NCBI RefSeq assembly: GCF_013170705.1
Contig: NZ_CP033334.1
Span: forward strand, 4,193,501 to 4,257,500
Source: Mesorhizobium loti
GTDB lineage: Bacteria > Pseudomonadota > Alphaproteobacteria > Rhizobiales > Rhizobiaceae
Length of the DNA stretch: 64,000 bases
Direction: 5' to 3'
The translations under genes were made by a program, and so were the position numbers. Below are positions 17,175 through 25,905 of the stretch, piece after piece; position 1 is the first letter of the stretch, and every line of letters begins with the position of its first letter. Below the pieces are notes generated by a model. It saw only the letters and a program-made list of their open reading frames with translations, ran no database searches and was not told where the DNA came from.

Positions 17175-17486
17175 TCCGCCTCCTTGGCCGAGCCAACATG
17201 GCCGTTTCGAAATTTGGATGCTTAGCGACTCGCGAGACCTCGGCCGTTCGGTTCGCTGGATCCCCGACGAGACCTCAGAGTTATCGTGGCTCACGCTGTC
17301 GCATGGAGGTAAATGCACAGCGACTGGTTCGATGAAAAGGCCCACGTATTGGCGCTGCGGTTTTTGGATAGTATCGGCGGCGAATAGGCCGGCTTGGTCA
17401 TCTGCCACCGAAAAAATCTTTGAGCCCATGTCACGTTAGCGCGTTGCCGATCGTCTTGGCTTGGAACCCGCAGGGACAAGCCTACG

Positions 17487-18590
17487 ATGGCCAAAGCACC
17501 AAGCTCACTCAGGGGAAGATCCAGTTTGCTGACGAGACTTGATGTGCCTGGCCGTTCCAGTGTTGCCGCCGGCGAAGCCGACTCCCTGAGGGCGGCGCGG
17601 ATACCGCACTGGATATGCGCCTTCGCTCGCAAGCTTATGCTTCTCACGTCGACACTCGCCTGCGGATCTGCAGCGGTCGCCATGCCGAACGTCTCGCCGC
17701 CCCAAGCGGAAATCTTTATGCCCGGTATCATTTCGGGAGGCGCGAACGACGGAGCACCTACCTTCTCGCCTGATGGCAGCACTCTCTACTTTGAGCGGAC
17801 CAACGGTCGCTGGGCAGCTATTCTAGTCGCAAGGAAGAAAGGCTCAGGATGGGGCAGGCCGAAGTTGGCCGAGTTTTCCGGCCATTTTTCAGATCAGCAG
17901 CCTGCTTTCTCCCCTGACGGCAAGTATCTCATATTTGTTTCGACCCGCCCGCGTGAGAGCGAGTGTGTCGGTTGCCCGAAAGACGTAAGTCACCTGTACC
18001 GGGTCGATCGGACGCCCACAGGTTGGACCGCGCCGCACGAACTTCCTCCGGAGGTTAATTTCAGGGATCGCATCTTCAAACCAAGCGTGGCTGCGAACGG
18101 CGATCTCTATTTCATGGCCGATATCGGTGCATCCGGAACGAAATGGAGATTGTTTCGATCGCGACGTGGTGGGGCGGGATATGCGGCCGCAGAGGCGCTT
18201 GAGTTTAGCGGGGAGAACGACGGCGATGTCGATCCCTACATCGCCCGCGACCAGTCCTTCGTGATTTTCAGTAGCAATCATCGGGGCGATCGGCCCGACG
18301 GACACGAGCATCTTTACATCGTTCGCCGCCAAAGCGACGGCTGGTCGGCAGCTGAGCAACTACACTACGAAGGCGAGGGCCCTTGGGACGATGGAGAGGC
18401 TTCCGTGAGCCCAGACGGGCAATGGCTTTATTTCACGAGCGCAAGGACCGTGGCCGGCCGGAAGGAGCGCGGCAGGGCTGCCGCTCTGCGGGACCTCTCT
18501 GCGATAGAGCGGTGGGACAACAGCAACAACAATGTTTGGCGCGTGTCGATATCAGCAGCGCGATCTCAACGAACGATTCAAGATAATTGA
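17487..18590 (+). CDS. Exported TolB-like beta-propeller (PD40/WD40-like) protein
   Basis: A protein of up to 367 residues built of PD40 repeats: GAPTFSPDGSTLYFERTNGR, QQPAFSPDGKYLIFVSTRPR, DPYIARDQSFVIFSSNHRGD and EASVSPDGQWLYFTSARTV. Each is the outer strand pair of a TolB-type blade. A hydrophobic segment LMLLTSTLACGSAAVAMP looks like a signal sequence, so ATG 17637 may be the actual start; ATG 17487 gives a longer N terminus. Binding or sensing in the periplasm is likely; no catalytic domain is seen. Confidence 0.75.
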   Translation: MAKAPSSLRGRSSLLTRLDVPGRSSVAAGEADSLRAARIPHWICAFARKLMLLTSTLACGSAAVAMPNVSPPQAEIFMPGIISGGANDGAPTFSPDGSTLYFERTNGRWAAILVARKKGSGWGRPKLAEFSGHFSDQQPAFSPDGKYLIFVSTRPRESECVGCPKDVSHLYRVDRTPTGWTAPHELPPEVNFRDRIFKPSVAANGDLYFMADIGASGTKWRLFRSRRGGAGYAAAEALEFSGENDGDVDPYIARDQSFVIFSSNHRGDRPDGHEHLYIVRRQSDGWSAAEQLHYEGEGPWDDGEASVSPDGQWLYFTSARTVAGRKERGRAAALRDLSAIERWDNSNNNVWRVSISAARSQRTIQDN

Positions 18591-18800
18591 TGGCATCCAA
18601 GTCATTTCAGATCGTGCCGGTATTGCCTCGACCCGCTTTGCTGACGTTCAGTTCGGCGGTGGCCATGAAGTGCCTGGCTGATTGCTCCGAGCGATGATGA
18701 GAAATCTCTTACCGAACCCCCGTCACGGCGAGAGTTCGATATCACCCTCACGCGGCAGGGCTTCGCGGTCTGCCAGAACACACTCTTCTATTCGAGAAAA

Positions 18801-19886
18801 TCATGAAACATTATTCATAGGCGGGGTCGTTCCGCCGCTATTTGCTTCAACAGCCGGCCAGACAACGCTCTCAACGCCAACTTGCGGTACGTCTGAGTAG
18901 TATTCATCCGAGGGGCGGCGCTGGAGATCAGGCGGCCGAGAATGCTGCTCTCTCAGGTATGAACCGTTTTGCCTACGTCGTACATCTCTGGCGATGATCT
19001 CTGTGAGGTCGACCAACCGTCTAGCTGCCGGATGGGCCTGCATCCACACCGCGCGAGTTGGCATGACCTTGTTCTCTCCAGCCAGAGGCCGGAAAACAGT
19101 GCCCGAGAGATCGGCTGGAGCGCAGGGGCCTGTGACGAGAGTTATCCCGTAACCCATCGCTATAAGATCAAACAAGCTCGTGCGAGAGACGTCGTGGACG
19201 TCAGCTCTTAGTTGACCGCCGTGCCGCCCGAGCTTTTTTGTTAAATAGTCTTCAAGCTGCAGGCCTGCTCGAGTGAGCAAGAACGTTTCCTCCTTGAGTT
19301 CGCTCCACGAGACGTCGGCTTTGGCAGCCAGCTTATGGCTGGTGGACAGCGCGACGAAAACTGTCTCATTCCACAAGAGCTTCTCGTTATAGCCCTTTAG
19401 GTTGACGTTTCCGGTGAGGAAGGCAACGTCGAGCTCGCCCATCGAGAGAGCGTGAAGAAGCTCGATTGAAGCTGCCTCTTTGAGAAGGATACGCACAGAC
19501 GAATGCTGGTCTCTAAAGCTCCTGAAAGCGCGATGGAGGGGATCGCTTATCGACGACATCAAAATGCCAACTCGAAGATCTCCTTGCTCGCCGCGGTGCG
19601 CGGCAGCTGCGAGGCGGACAGCTCTATCGAGCCGCACGGCACCGGCGATCGCGTCCTTCAGGAAACCGGCGCCGGCGACGGTTGGTTTAACTCCGCGTCG
19701 ATCGCGGTCGAAAAGTTGAAATCCCAGCCTCCGCTCAAGCAATTGGATGCGTCGCGTTACCGTGGATTGCGACAGATCGAGCGTTTGAGCGGCGCGACGA
19801 ATGCTACCTTGTTCCGCCGCCGACAGAGCGCAGCGGAGATATCTCAGGTCAAGCACGAGGTCGATCGCGGGCTGTCGAAAATCCAT
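18801..19886 (-). CDS. LysR family transcriptional regulator
   Basis: The N-terminal HTH reads RYLRCALSAAEQGSIRRAAQ then LDLSQSTVTRRIQLLERRLG (about residues 14-55). The effector-binding domain follows, starting LRVGILMSSISDPLHRAFRS and including GELDVAFLTGN. At 361 residues it is longer than the usual 300 because of about 50 extra C-terminal residues rich in Arg and Pro with no similarity. ATG 19886 gives the normal distance to the HTH; the frame extends further upstream without conservation. No obvious target gene is adjacent; the 210 bases to the propeller gene hold nothing I recognise. Confidence 0.85.
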   Translation of the reverse strand: MDFRQPAIDLVLDLRYLRCALSAAEQGSIRRAAQTLDLSQSTVTRRIQLLERRLGFQLFDRDRRGVKPTVAGAGFLKDAIAGAVRLDRAVRLAAAAHRGEQGDLRVGILMSSISDPLHRAFRSFRDQHSSVRILLKEAASIELLHALSMGELDVAFLTGNVNLKGYNEKLLWNETVFVALSTSHKLAAKADVSWSELKEETFLLTRAGLQLEDYLTKKLGRHGGQLRADVHDVSRTSLFDLIAMGYGITLVTGPCAPADLSGTVFRPLAGENKVMPTRAVWMQAHPAARRLVDLTEIIARDVRRRQNGSYLREQHSRPPDLQRRPSDEYYSDVPQVGVESVVWPAVEANSGGTTPPMNNVS

Positions 19887-20114
19887 CCTTCTCAAGACTG
19901 GTGCTGTCTTCCTAATATTAGCGGGAGTTCCGCGACCTTCACGGCATCTGCCTGAACCGCGATTGGACTGGGGCTCTCGGTCGCGGCCGAGCGGCGCTCG
20001 AGCGGCTTGCCGCACGTGCTTTGACGGCGACCGGGCATTCATCACTATGTCTGCGATGAGCCCTCGCCTATCGCTCCGTCCACGGGTCGGCGCGGCTACA
20101 CGCGGCGGCCGCTT

Positions 20115-20546
20115 TTAGCCATTCTCCAGGGCGGCTTGCGCCGCTTGCTGTGCTCGGATGGTGCGCGGGTCAACTGAGATCCAGGAATCGAGGATTTTCC
20201 CGCCCGATACGCGATACATATTGAGGCCCGTCGACTCAAAGGGCTTGTTTGTGGGCTTCAGGTTGAAGAACTGACCCGTATGTACGCCCGTCTCGTGCCA
20301 CTGGGCTACAACCAGATCGTCGCTGGCGACGAGCGTACGCAATTCGATATGAAAATCTGAATAGGCTCTATGGATATTCTCCGCGGCTGCCGCGAAGCCC
20401 GCGGGGCCGTTGCGGCCGTTCGAATGATCCGTGTGCGACTCTGCCACTATTTGAGCGAAGCCGGCCGCATCGTTCCGTTGAATGCAGTCGTACAATTTGC
20501 GAACGACCTGCTTGTTCTCGGAGGTATCTTCACTGTCCGCACTCAT
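20115..20546 (-). CDS. SnoaL-like ester cyclase/polyketide cyclase family protein
   Basis: A 143-residue alpha+beta barrel protein: NKQVVRKLYDCIQRNDAAGF opens the first helices, IHRAYSDFHIELRTLVASDD and VVAQWHETGVHTGQFFNLKP form the central strands, and the GGKILDSWISVD strand closes the barrel. Small relatives act as cyclases or simply bind ligands. ATG 20546 follows CTAGGAGAACC. It is divergent from a TetR gene, with an operator-like palindrome between, so it is probably the regulated partner. Confidence 0.85.
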   Translation of the reverse strand: MSADSEDTSENKQVVRKLYDCIQRNDAAGFAQIVAESHTDHSNGRNGPAGFAAAAENIHRAYSDFHIELRTLVASDDLVVAQWHETGVHTGQFFNLKPTNKPFESTGLNMYRVSGGKILDSWISVDPRTIRAQQAAQAALENG

Positions 20547-20602
20547 ATTGGTTCTCCTAGTTCCATCTTTCCCATCGCTCCTGTAGCATGGAGCTATAAT
20601 CA

Positions 20603-20618
20603 ATATAGCAAACTATAT
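20603..20618. promoter_or_regulatory. Palindromic operator between SnoaL-like and tetR genes
   Basis: ATATAGCAAACTATAT has perfect 6-bp arms around CAAA. It lies in the 88-bp divergent intergenic region, where a TetR dimer would repress both promoters. Related ATATA/TATAT palindromes occur at 24407 and 59826. Confidence 0.6.
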
Positions 20619-20634
20619 CCAATATGGGTGTGCG

Positions 20635-21261
20635 ATGTCAAAGGAAAAATCCCGGTCTTATCGCTCTCCGTCTCGTGCAATGCAGGCCGCGGATACCCAG
20701 GCGCGGATCCTTGCTTCTGCGGAACGGCTCTTCCGAGAGAGGGGATTTGATCGCACCACAATCGAGGCAATTGCGACAGATGCCGGGGTCGCCGCCCCGA
20801 CGATCTACGCCGGCTTCAAATCGAAGCGTGGCATCTTCCTAGCTCTCCTCGACAGAGCGCGCTTTGGCCAATCCTATCAGGGACTTATTTCCGAGGCTAA
20901 GAGCGTCGCGGACCCACGAAAACGGCTCGACGTATCGGCCCGGATCGCCCGGCAAATATACGAAGCCGAAGCCAATCTTTTGGACCTCGTCCGTGGCGCG
21001 GCGGCGGTTTCACCAGAACTCGCCGCGTTGGTGGGGGATCACGAAGCGCGCAGGCGCGACACGCAACTCCCGCTAGTGCGTGAACTGCAGACTCAGGGAT
21101 CTTTGCGTCGCGATTTGGACGTCGATCGCGCAGCCGATATCATGTGGACACTGACGAGTCGGGAAGTCTTCAGACTTTTGGTGCGTGAGCGCCACTGGCA
21201 GCCCGCCGCTTACGAGGCCTGGCTGGCAGCTGCCCTGCGAAGCGAACTCTGCGGCCAATAA
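20635..21261 (+). CDS. TetR family transcriptional regulator
   Basis: A 208-residue regulator. The TetR HTH is ILASAERLFRERGFDRTTIE then AIATDAGVAAPTIYAGFKSK (about residues 25-65). The C-terminal ligand domain is all-helical, with ADIMWTLTSREVFRLLVRER near the end. The GVAAPTIYAGFKSKRGIF version of the recognition helix is typical of TetR proteins that sense small lipophilic compounds. ATG 20635 lies 16 nt after the palindrome, consistent with autoregulation. Confidence 0.92.
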   Translation: MSKEKSRSYRSPSRAMQAADTQARILASAERLFRERGFDRTTIEAIATDAGVAAPTIYAGFKSKRGIFLALLDRARFGQSYQGLISEAKSVADPRKRLDVSARIARQIYEAEANLLDLVRGAAAVSPELAALVGDHEARRRDTQLPLVRELQTQGSLRRDLDVDRAADIMWTLTSREVFRLLVRERHWQPAAYEAWLAAALRSELCGQ

Positions 21262-21296
21262 ACCAAGTTGCCGCATCGGGACGCGGTCACTGAGAC

Positions 21297-22139
21297 CTAA
21301 GCGGCGGAGATTTCGATATCTGCGAGCACGCCGAAGTGATCGCTTAGCCAGAGACCGTCGATTGGCTTGTCGAACGCGAGTTTGATATCGACTACCTTTG
21401 CCTTTGCTCGTGGATGAGCGTCCCAGCCGCCGAGAAAAATGTAGTCGATCCGCCGGCCATGCCGAAGTTGTCCGACAATTTGCTCGATAACGTCAGCAGC
21501 ATTTGGATTTAGGGTGGTCCAAGTCAGACCTTCCCCCTCGCCAGCGGTCGCCCAGGCGTCGTGATAGTGCGCGCTCCTGCCTTCCAGCGACTGGAGACCG
21601 GTTAGATACCGAATGCTCGCCGCATCCGGCGAAGAATTGAAATCGCCAGCGATGACGCTCGGCAGTGTCGTTCGATGGCGGGCGTCGAGGTCCGTAACGC
21701 CCAGCGCTTGCCGCTCGCGGGCAATCTCAGCATTCAGGCGCCAAGCGGAGGTCGTTCCGATGAACAGAAGATCTCCAAGATCTGGGATCGCCACGGATGC
21801 GGCTAGAGTCGCCCAGGGCACATCGTTAACGCCTGAAGTTCGTCCATCGATTACTTCGAGACATTTGTGAGGCCACCGGCTTGCTATTGCCGCGCCACCA
21901 TATTTTTCCAGGAAGGGAGGCGTGTACCGCTGCAAGTCTGTCTGGTGCGTGACCGAAAAATCTAGCCCCGCTAAAAGCCTGCCAAGCTGATTGTCTTCGT
22001 GGGTGCGGATCACTTCCTGCAATGAAATAAGGTCTGGCTGCAATCGAATGATCTCGCGATTGATCATTTCGGTTCGACGTGCGTCCCCTTGATTGTTCCA
22101 GACATTGAAGGTCAACACTCGCACGACTCTAGAAGGCAT
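21297..22139 (-). CDS. Endonuclease/exonuclease/phosphatase family hydrolase
   Basis: A 280-residue metal-dependent phosphodiesterase of the EEP (DNase I-like) fold. Motifs in order: LTFNVWNNQGD (Asn), LISLQEVI (metal-binding Glu), VIAGDFNSSPDAAS (Asp-Asn) and the final LWLSDHFGVLADIEI (catalytic Asp-His). RRIDYIFLGG is the usual strand before it. Substrates of such stand-alone proteins range from nucleic acid to phosphoinositides and cannot be told here. I prefer ATG 22139, which is preceded by GAGAGG, over a TTG at 22157. Confidence 0.9.
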   Translation of the reverse strand: MPSRVVRVLTFNVWNNQGDARRTEMINREIIRLQPDLISLQEVIRTHEDNQLGRLLAGLDFSVTHQTDLQRYTPPFLEKYGGAAIASRWPHKCLEVIDGRTSGVNDVPWATLAASVAIPDLGDLLFIGTTSAWRLNAEIARERQALGVTDLDARHRTTLPSVIAGDFNSSPDAASIRYLTGLQSLEGRSAHYHDAWATAGEGEGLTWTTLNPNAADVIEQIVGQLRHGRRIDYIFLGGWDAHPRAKAKVVDIKLAFDKPIDGLWLSDHFGVLADIEISAA

Positions 22140-22228
22140 AGGATAATCCTCTCTCAAACCCTCGATATTCCTACCTAGAGATTTGCCAGCGTTGCTTAGA
22201 GGGTGTTAGCAGCCGCCAGGCTGGGTAA

Positions 22229-22840
22229 TCACCGGGCGGTGACGGCAACGATCTGTCGACGATGCGCGCCGGTCTCCACCAATTCGAGAAGGAGCGCCGC
22301 GAGGTCCGCGCGCTGCATGGACCGCCGGCCCGGCGGCATGGCGCCGAGGTTCGTGCGGAATCCGCTGGGCGGGCCGCCCTCCAAGAGTCGCGGAGGCCGG
22401 ACGATGGTCCAGTCCAGTGCGCTTTGCTGGAGCAGGGTTTCCATATCTGCAGTGTCCGCAACATACTTCGCCAAAATCCACCGAAGGAAGACGAGCATCG
22501 GGTTTCGTGTGGGAAACTGGAGGCCTTGTGAGACAACAATATAACGCAGTGCTTCGCGGCCCTTTGCAGCGCCGATCAGCGCGGCGCTACTGTCACGGAG
22601 AAGATGGTCGTCCTTACTGGATGTTTGTCCCAGGCACGAAACCACCCCGTCTTTCTGCGCGAGCAAAACTGCTAATGCTTGGGGGTCGCGCGGATCTCCA
22701 TAAACGTTGTCCAATCCGGTCCGGGGAGCCAGGTCGCTGCTCTTTCGTATGAGCGCTGTCACGCGGTGTTTGTGGGCGAGCGCCGCCTCAATGAAATGTC
22801 GGCCGGTTCTGCCGCTCGCTCCGATGACTAATAGCTGCAT
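22229..22840 (-). CDS. NAD(P)H-binding SDR-like protein (NmrA/YwnB type)
   Basis: A 203-residue atypical short-chain dehydrogenase. The Rossmann motif is LLVIGASGRTGRHFIEAAL at residues 3-21, and DWTIVRPPRLLEGG near 140 is the conserved RP motif of NAD(P)H-binding proteins. It lacks a classic YxxxK pair, as is usual for this branch, whose members often serve as redox sensors or reductases. It follows the ECF41 sigma gene by about 60 nt on the same strand and is probably in that operon. Confidence 0.85.
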   Translation of the reverse strand: MQLLVIGASGRTGRHFIEAALAHKHRVTALIRKSSDLAPRTGLDNVYGDPRDPQALAVLLAQKDGVVSCLGQTSSKDDHLLRDSSAALIGAAKGREALRYIVVSQGLQFPTRNPMLVFLRWILAKYVADTADMETLLQQSALDWTIVRPPRLLEGGPPSGFRTNLGAMPPGRRSMQRADLAALLLELVETGAHRRQIVAVTAR

Positions 22841-22899
22841 CGTTCCTCGCGTTGGCTGGAATGTAGATCATTCGGTCTCTGGACTTTTTGCATCTCGGC

Positions 22900-23760
22900 C
22901 TAGTGTAGGTGTTTGAGTTTGTCTGGGTTGCGTACGACGTAAATCGCGGCAATTTTACCTTCTTCAATGTCGAGGGCGGTCGTTGAGTATTCGCCGTCAG
23001 CTTCTTGGCTGACGAAGCCGGGAAGACCGTTGATGAAGCCAACTCGAACCAGTTTCGACACGGTTGCGGCGAACATAGTCGCTAGGCGTGCTTGGAGCTT
23101 CATGACTTCCGCTAAGCCGACGACAGGCTCCAATGCCGCGGGACGCTTGCCTCCGCCATCCGCGTGAACGCTGACATCAGCGGCAAGCATCTTGCCGAGT
23201 GCAGCCATATCGCCGCTGCGGGACGCGACGTAAAATGCGCGGGCAATTTCGAGCCCTCGTTCCTTCTCGATCTGAAATCGTGGCCTTGCTTCTCGAACGT
23301 GGCTGCGGGCCCGTGCCGCCAGCTGGCGGCAGGCTGCGACATCACGATCGATCGTCTTGGCGATCTCGTCGAATGACAACCCAAAGACATCATGAAGCAG
23401 GAATGCCGCACGTTCGAGCGGCGTCAGTCTCTCTAACGCCAACATGAGCGGAAGCGTGACGTCGTCGTCTCCGTCATCGTCGACGATTGGATCGGGAAGC
23501 CAAGGACCCAGATAGGTCTCACGTTGGCGTTTCGCAGACTTCAGCAGGTCAAGGCAAAGGCGCGTGACGGTTCGTTGGATAAACGCCTCGGGCTCGCGTA
23601 CCTCAGACCGGTCTGCCCCCATCCATCGGACGAAGGCGTCCTGCACCACATCTTGTGCATCGTGGACCGAACCTATCATCCGGTACGCCACGCGCAGGAG
23701 TTTGGGATGCAGCCGCTCGAATATCGCGGCTGGGTCCTCTGGGGCGCCGGGCGCGATCAA
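22900..23760 (-). CDS. ECF41-type RNA polymerase sigma factor with SnoaL-like C-terminal domain
   Basis: Sigma region 2 is PAAIFERLHPKLLRVAYRMI with DVVQDAFVRW; region 4 is LTPLERAAFLLHDVFGLSFD with IDRDVAACRQLAARARSHV. The linker has GPWLPDPIV and the C-terminal SnoaL-like extension has DGGGKRPAALEPVVG and ends NPDKLKHL. These three motifs define the ECF41 group, in which the extension replaces an anti-sigma factor. A TTG at 23760 overlaps the TGA of the AhpD-like gene (TTGA) and gives a standard N terminus; a TTG at 23796 is the alternative. Its partner gene upstream has a matching ECF41 promoter. Confidence 0.92.
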   Translation of the reverse strand: MIAPGAPEDPAAIFERLHPKLLRVAYRMIGSVHDAQDVVQDAFVRWMGADRSEVREPEAFIQRTVTRLCLDLLKSAKRQRETYLGPWLPDPIVDDDGDDDVTLPLMLALERLTPLERAAFLLHDVFGLSFDEIAKTIDRDVAACRQLAARARSHVREARPRFQIEKERGLEIARAFYVASRSGDMAALGKMLAADVSVHADGGGKRPAALEPVVGLAEVMKLQARLATMFAATVSKLVRVGFINGLPGFVSQEADGEYSTTALDIEEGKIAAIYVVRNPDKLKHLH

Positions 23761-24218
23761 GCCGCTTGTGCCTTGATCGCAGCCGGATCGGCCCAACCGC
23801 CGAAGCCCACAGCAATCCGATTCCAGCCGTTGATGACGATAATAGTCATCGTCAGCGCCACGATTTCTTCGTCCCTGAAGTGAGCCTTTAGCTCGTCGTA
23901 GGCGCTCTCATGCGTGTGCTCGTGAGACAGCCGGGTAAGTGCTTCAGTCCAAGCGAACGCGGCACGTTCCCGATCGCTGTAGCACGGGGCGTCGCGCCAG
24001 GCGGCAACAAGATCGATTCGTTGTTCGGACTCACCGTTGCTGCGGGCCATGTAGGTGTGAATGTTGATGCAGTTCGCGCAGCCGTTCAGCTGCGATGCGC
24101 GAATCTTGACGAGCTCAGATAGTTGGGGGTCGAAGCCTGAGATGAGGGCGACGGAACTGCGGTGCCACTCCCTCATGAGGGAAGGGGCGGCGGCAAGAGG
24201 GTCAAGTCGGACGGTCAT
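23757..24218 (-). CDS. Carboxymuconolactone decarboxylase/AhpD-like protein, ECF41 partner
   Basis: A 153-residue alkylhydroperoxidase-like protein. The redox motif CANC is present in SQLNGCANCINIHTYMARSN, the proton-relay region is as in AhpD, and AFAWTEALTRLS is the standard helix. It would reduce peroxides or another oxidant sensed by the sigma factor. ECF41 sigma genes are almost always next to such a gene. Here the pair overlaps at the stop/start, and the promoter at 24250-24276 fits the sigma factor itself. Confidence 0.92.
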   Translation of the reverse strand: MTVRLDPLAAAPSLMREWHRSSVALISGFDPQLSELVKIRASQLNGCANCINIHTYMARSNGESEQRIDLVAAWRDAPCYSDRERAAFAWTEALTRLSHEHTHESAYDELKAHFRDEEIVALTMTIIVINGWNRIAVGFGGWADPAAIKAQAA

Positions 24219-24249
24219 GGGCGGACTCCTTTCGTTGGTCCACGCTCAT

Positions 24250-24276
24250 GACGATCGAGGTTGGCGAAACGTGACA
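24250..24276 (-). promoter_or_regulatory. ECF41 promoter of the AhpD-like/sigma operon
   Basis: On the minus strand TGTCACG is followed after exactly 16 nt by CGTC. The ECF41 consensus is TGTCACA-N16-CGTC, so only the last base of the -35 differs. It lies 32 nt before the ATG at 24218. This implies autoregulation by the sigma factor encoded in the same operon. Confidence 0.85.
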
Positions 24277-24406
24277 TCACATCCACAAAAAGGGCGGATG
24301 TGGTCAGGGCGGACCGGCGGTTGAACGGCTTCGGACAATAAAAAAAGCGTGCCAATTGGACAGCGCGTGGGAAGGAGGGCGCCAGCATTAGGACCTCGTT
24401 GACGAT

Positions 24407-24430
24407 TTCGATATATATAACTATATCGAA
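24407..24430. promoter_or_regulatory. Palindromic operator before the SGNH hydrolase gene
   Basis: TTCGATATA and TATATCGAA form perfect 9-bp arms around six bases, 36 nt before the hydrolase ATG. Its position at the promoter suggests a repressor site. It resembles the sites at 20603 and 59826. Confidence 0.5.
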
Positions 24431-24466
24431 TCGTGAAATCGATAAACGGGGTACGGAGGCGATCGC

Positions 24467-25270
24467 ATGTCCGGCATTCTTGCGACGCTCCTGATCGCAG
24501 GCGCGGGCTTCCTTTGTGTCTTTATCTGGCTCGTCTACATGGCGTTCGTTCGGGCCCCCATTCGTGGGGCCGGGCGCTTATCGACCGGCGATCTCGTCCT
24601 CGTCTGTGTGGGTGACAGCCTTACACACGCAACGTTGAGCGGCGATTATGTCGCCTCCCTACGCGAAGATCTCTCCGGTGGGGGGATACAGGTGCTGAAC
24701 CTCGGCCAAAACGGGGACACGTCGGAGGCAGTCCTTAAACGTGTCGACAAGATTGCCCGGCTGCAGCCGACGTTCGCAACCATCATGATTGGGGTGAACG
24801 ACGTGCTCCAAGGCAACTCTGGCGCATTGGGGGAAAATCTCGCTGCGATTATTACTCGGCTGAAGGATGGCGGTGCATCGCGCATCGCGCTGCTCTCTAT
24901 TCCGCCGCTCGGCGAGAATTTGACGGATGAAACCAATCTCTGCATCGCGGGCTGCAATCGCGCAATCGAAGAAGTAGCTGAGCGTACCGGTGTAGATTAT
25001 CTTCCTATTGGCGAAGCTTTGTCTGCGCAGATCAAATCGGCGCACCGTGAGCGCGATGGCGTACCTGGTCGTGCGTTTAAATTCCCTCTGGGCGGGCTCT
25101 TCTGGTCCGCAGCTCAGCACTACATCCTACAGCGAAGCTTTGACGAGATAGGCAGGAGAGCCGGGCTAAAGGTGCACTCCGATAGGGTTCATCTGACCGA
25201 CAGCTCAGCCGATCTTATCCGACGCCTTGTCAGGGGATGGCTGACGGATTCGGCTAGCTGCAGAGCATAA
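24467..25270 (+). CDS. Membrane-anchored SGNH/GDSL hydrolase
   Basis: A 267-residue protein with an N-terminal membrane anchor (ILATLLIAGAGFLCVFIWLV) and an SGNH domain. Block I is VLVCVGDSLTHATLSG (nucleophile Ser), block II NLGQNGDTSEAVLKR (Gly), block III MIGVNDVLQGN (Asn), and block V SDRVHLTDSSADLI (catalytic Asp and His). It is an esterase or lipase facing the periplasm. The ATG at 24467 has GTACGGAGGCG upstream. It is divergent from the ECF41 operon. Confidence 0.9.
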   Translation: MSGILATLLIAGAGFLCVFIWLVYMAFVRAPIRGAGRLSTGDLVLVCVGDSLTHATLSGDYVASLREDLSGGGIQVLNLGQNGDTSEAVLKRVDKIARLQPTFATIMIGVNDVLQGNSGALGENLAAIITRLKDGGASRIALLSIPPLGENLTDETNLCIAGCNRAIEEVAERTGVDYLPIGEALSAQIKSAHRERDGVPGRAFKFPLGGLFWSAAQHYILQRSFDEIGRRAGLKVHSDRVHLTDSSADLIRRLVRGWLTDSASCRA

Positions 25271-25332
25271 GCCGCTCATTGACAAGCCAAATACATGGCC
25301 GTGCGCCACACCACTAGCAGGAGGAATATTCC

Positions 25333-25659
25333 ATGGCCGATACGAACAAAATTCCAGAAACTACCATCTCGCCAACACAGGCTTCGAACTATCGATACTT
25401 GCGCCCAATGAGCGAAGGGGGTGGGCCAGTTAGCGCCGACTTTGAAAAAGCCTTTGCGGAAGTTCTGAACGGATCCGCAAGAGCTGCCGTCCTTAAAAAA
25501 TATAATCTTACCGAAGCCGATTTCGTCAATCTAAGTGAAGGCCAGAAAAACACTCTCAAACTTGAGATCCAGGCAGGGGCGAACGAGGTAACGAAGAGTT
25601 CTTTGTACGGCAAAAATGGAATGCGCTTGGTCGACGGTAAGTGGGTACGACAGGACTAA
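25333..25659 (+). CDS. Hypothetical protein
   Basis: A 108-residue soluble protein I do not recognise. AGGAGGAATATTCC before the ATG is an excellent ribosome site, so it is probably real. The N terminus is polar and Thr/Pro-rich, the middle (VSADFEKAFAEVLNGSARAA, then LTEADFVNLSEGQKNTLKLE) is predicted helical, and the C terminus ends GKNGMRLVDGKWVRQD. It lies 62 nt after the SGNH hydrolase on the same strand. Confidence 0.65.
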   Translation: MADTNKIPETTISPTQASNYRYLRPMSEGGGPVSADFEKAFAEVLNGSARAAVLKKYNLTEADFVNLSEGQKNTLKLEIQAGANEVTKSSLYGKNGMRLVDGKWVRQD

Positions 25660-25686
25660 GCGGTCATGCCGGTCGGACGTTTGGCA

Positions 25687-25905
25687 CTATGGTCGAGCGT
25701 GTTCGGCGTGCCTCAACTGGATGTCATCGAGCAGATGACGTACCCTTAGGATGTGCCCCTCCAACGCGAGCACATGTGCACAACCGCGGGGAACTTCCCC
25801 GCCTGAGAAGTGAACGTGAGCGGTGATGACGTGTTTGGCTGCAGCCTCCAGCTCATTGGCGATTTCGAGAAGTTGCTGCGCCGTTTCGGAAAGCGCCATG
25901 GTCAT
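25687..25905 (-). CDS. Small helical protein at the end of the saccharopine-reductase operon
   Basis: A 72-residue protein predicted to be almost all helix (ALSETAQQLLEIANELEAAA and CAHVLALEGHILRVRHLLDD) with several histidines. Its ATG at 25905 overlaps the stop of the upstream gene as ATGA, which supports translation. I do not recognise a family. Confidence 0.6.
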   Translation of the reverse strand: MTMALSETAQQLLEIANELEAAAKHVITAHVHFSGGEVPRGCAHVLALEGHILRVRHLLDDIQLRHAEHARP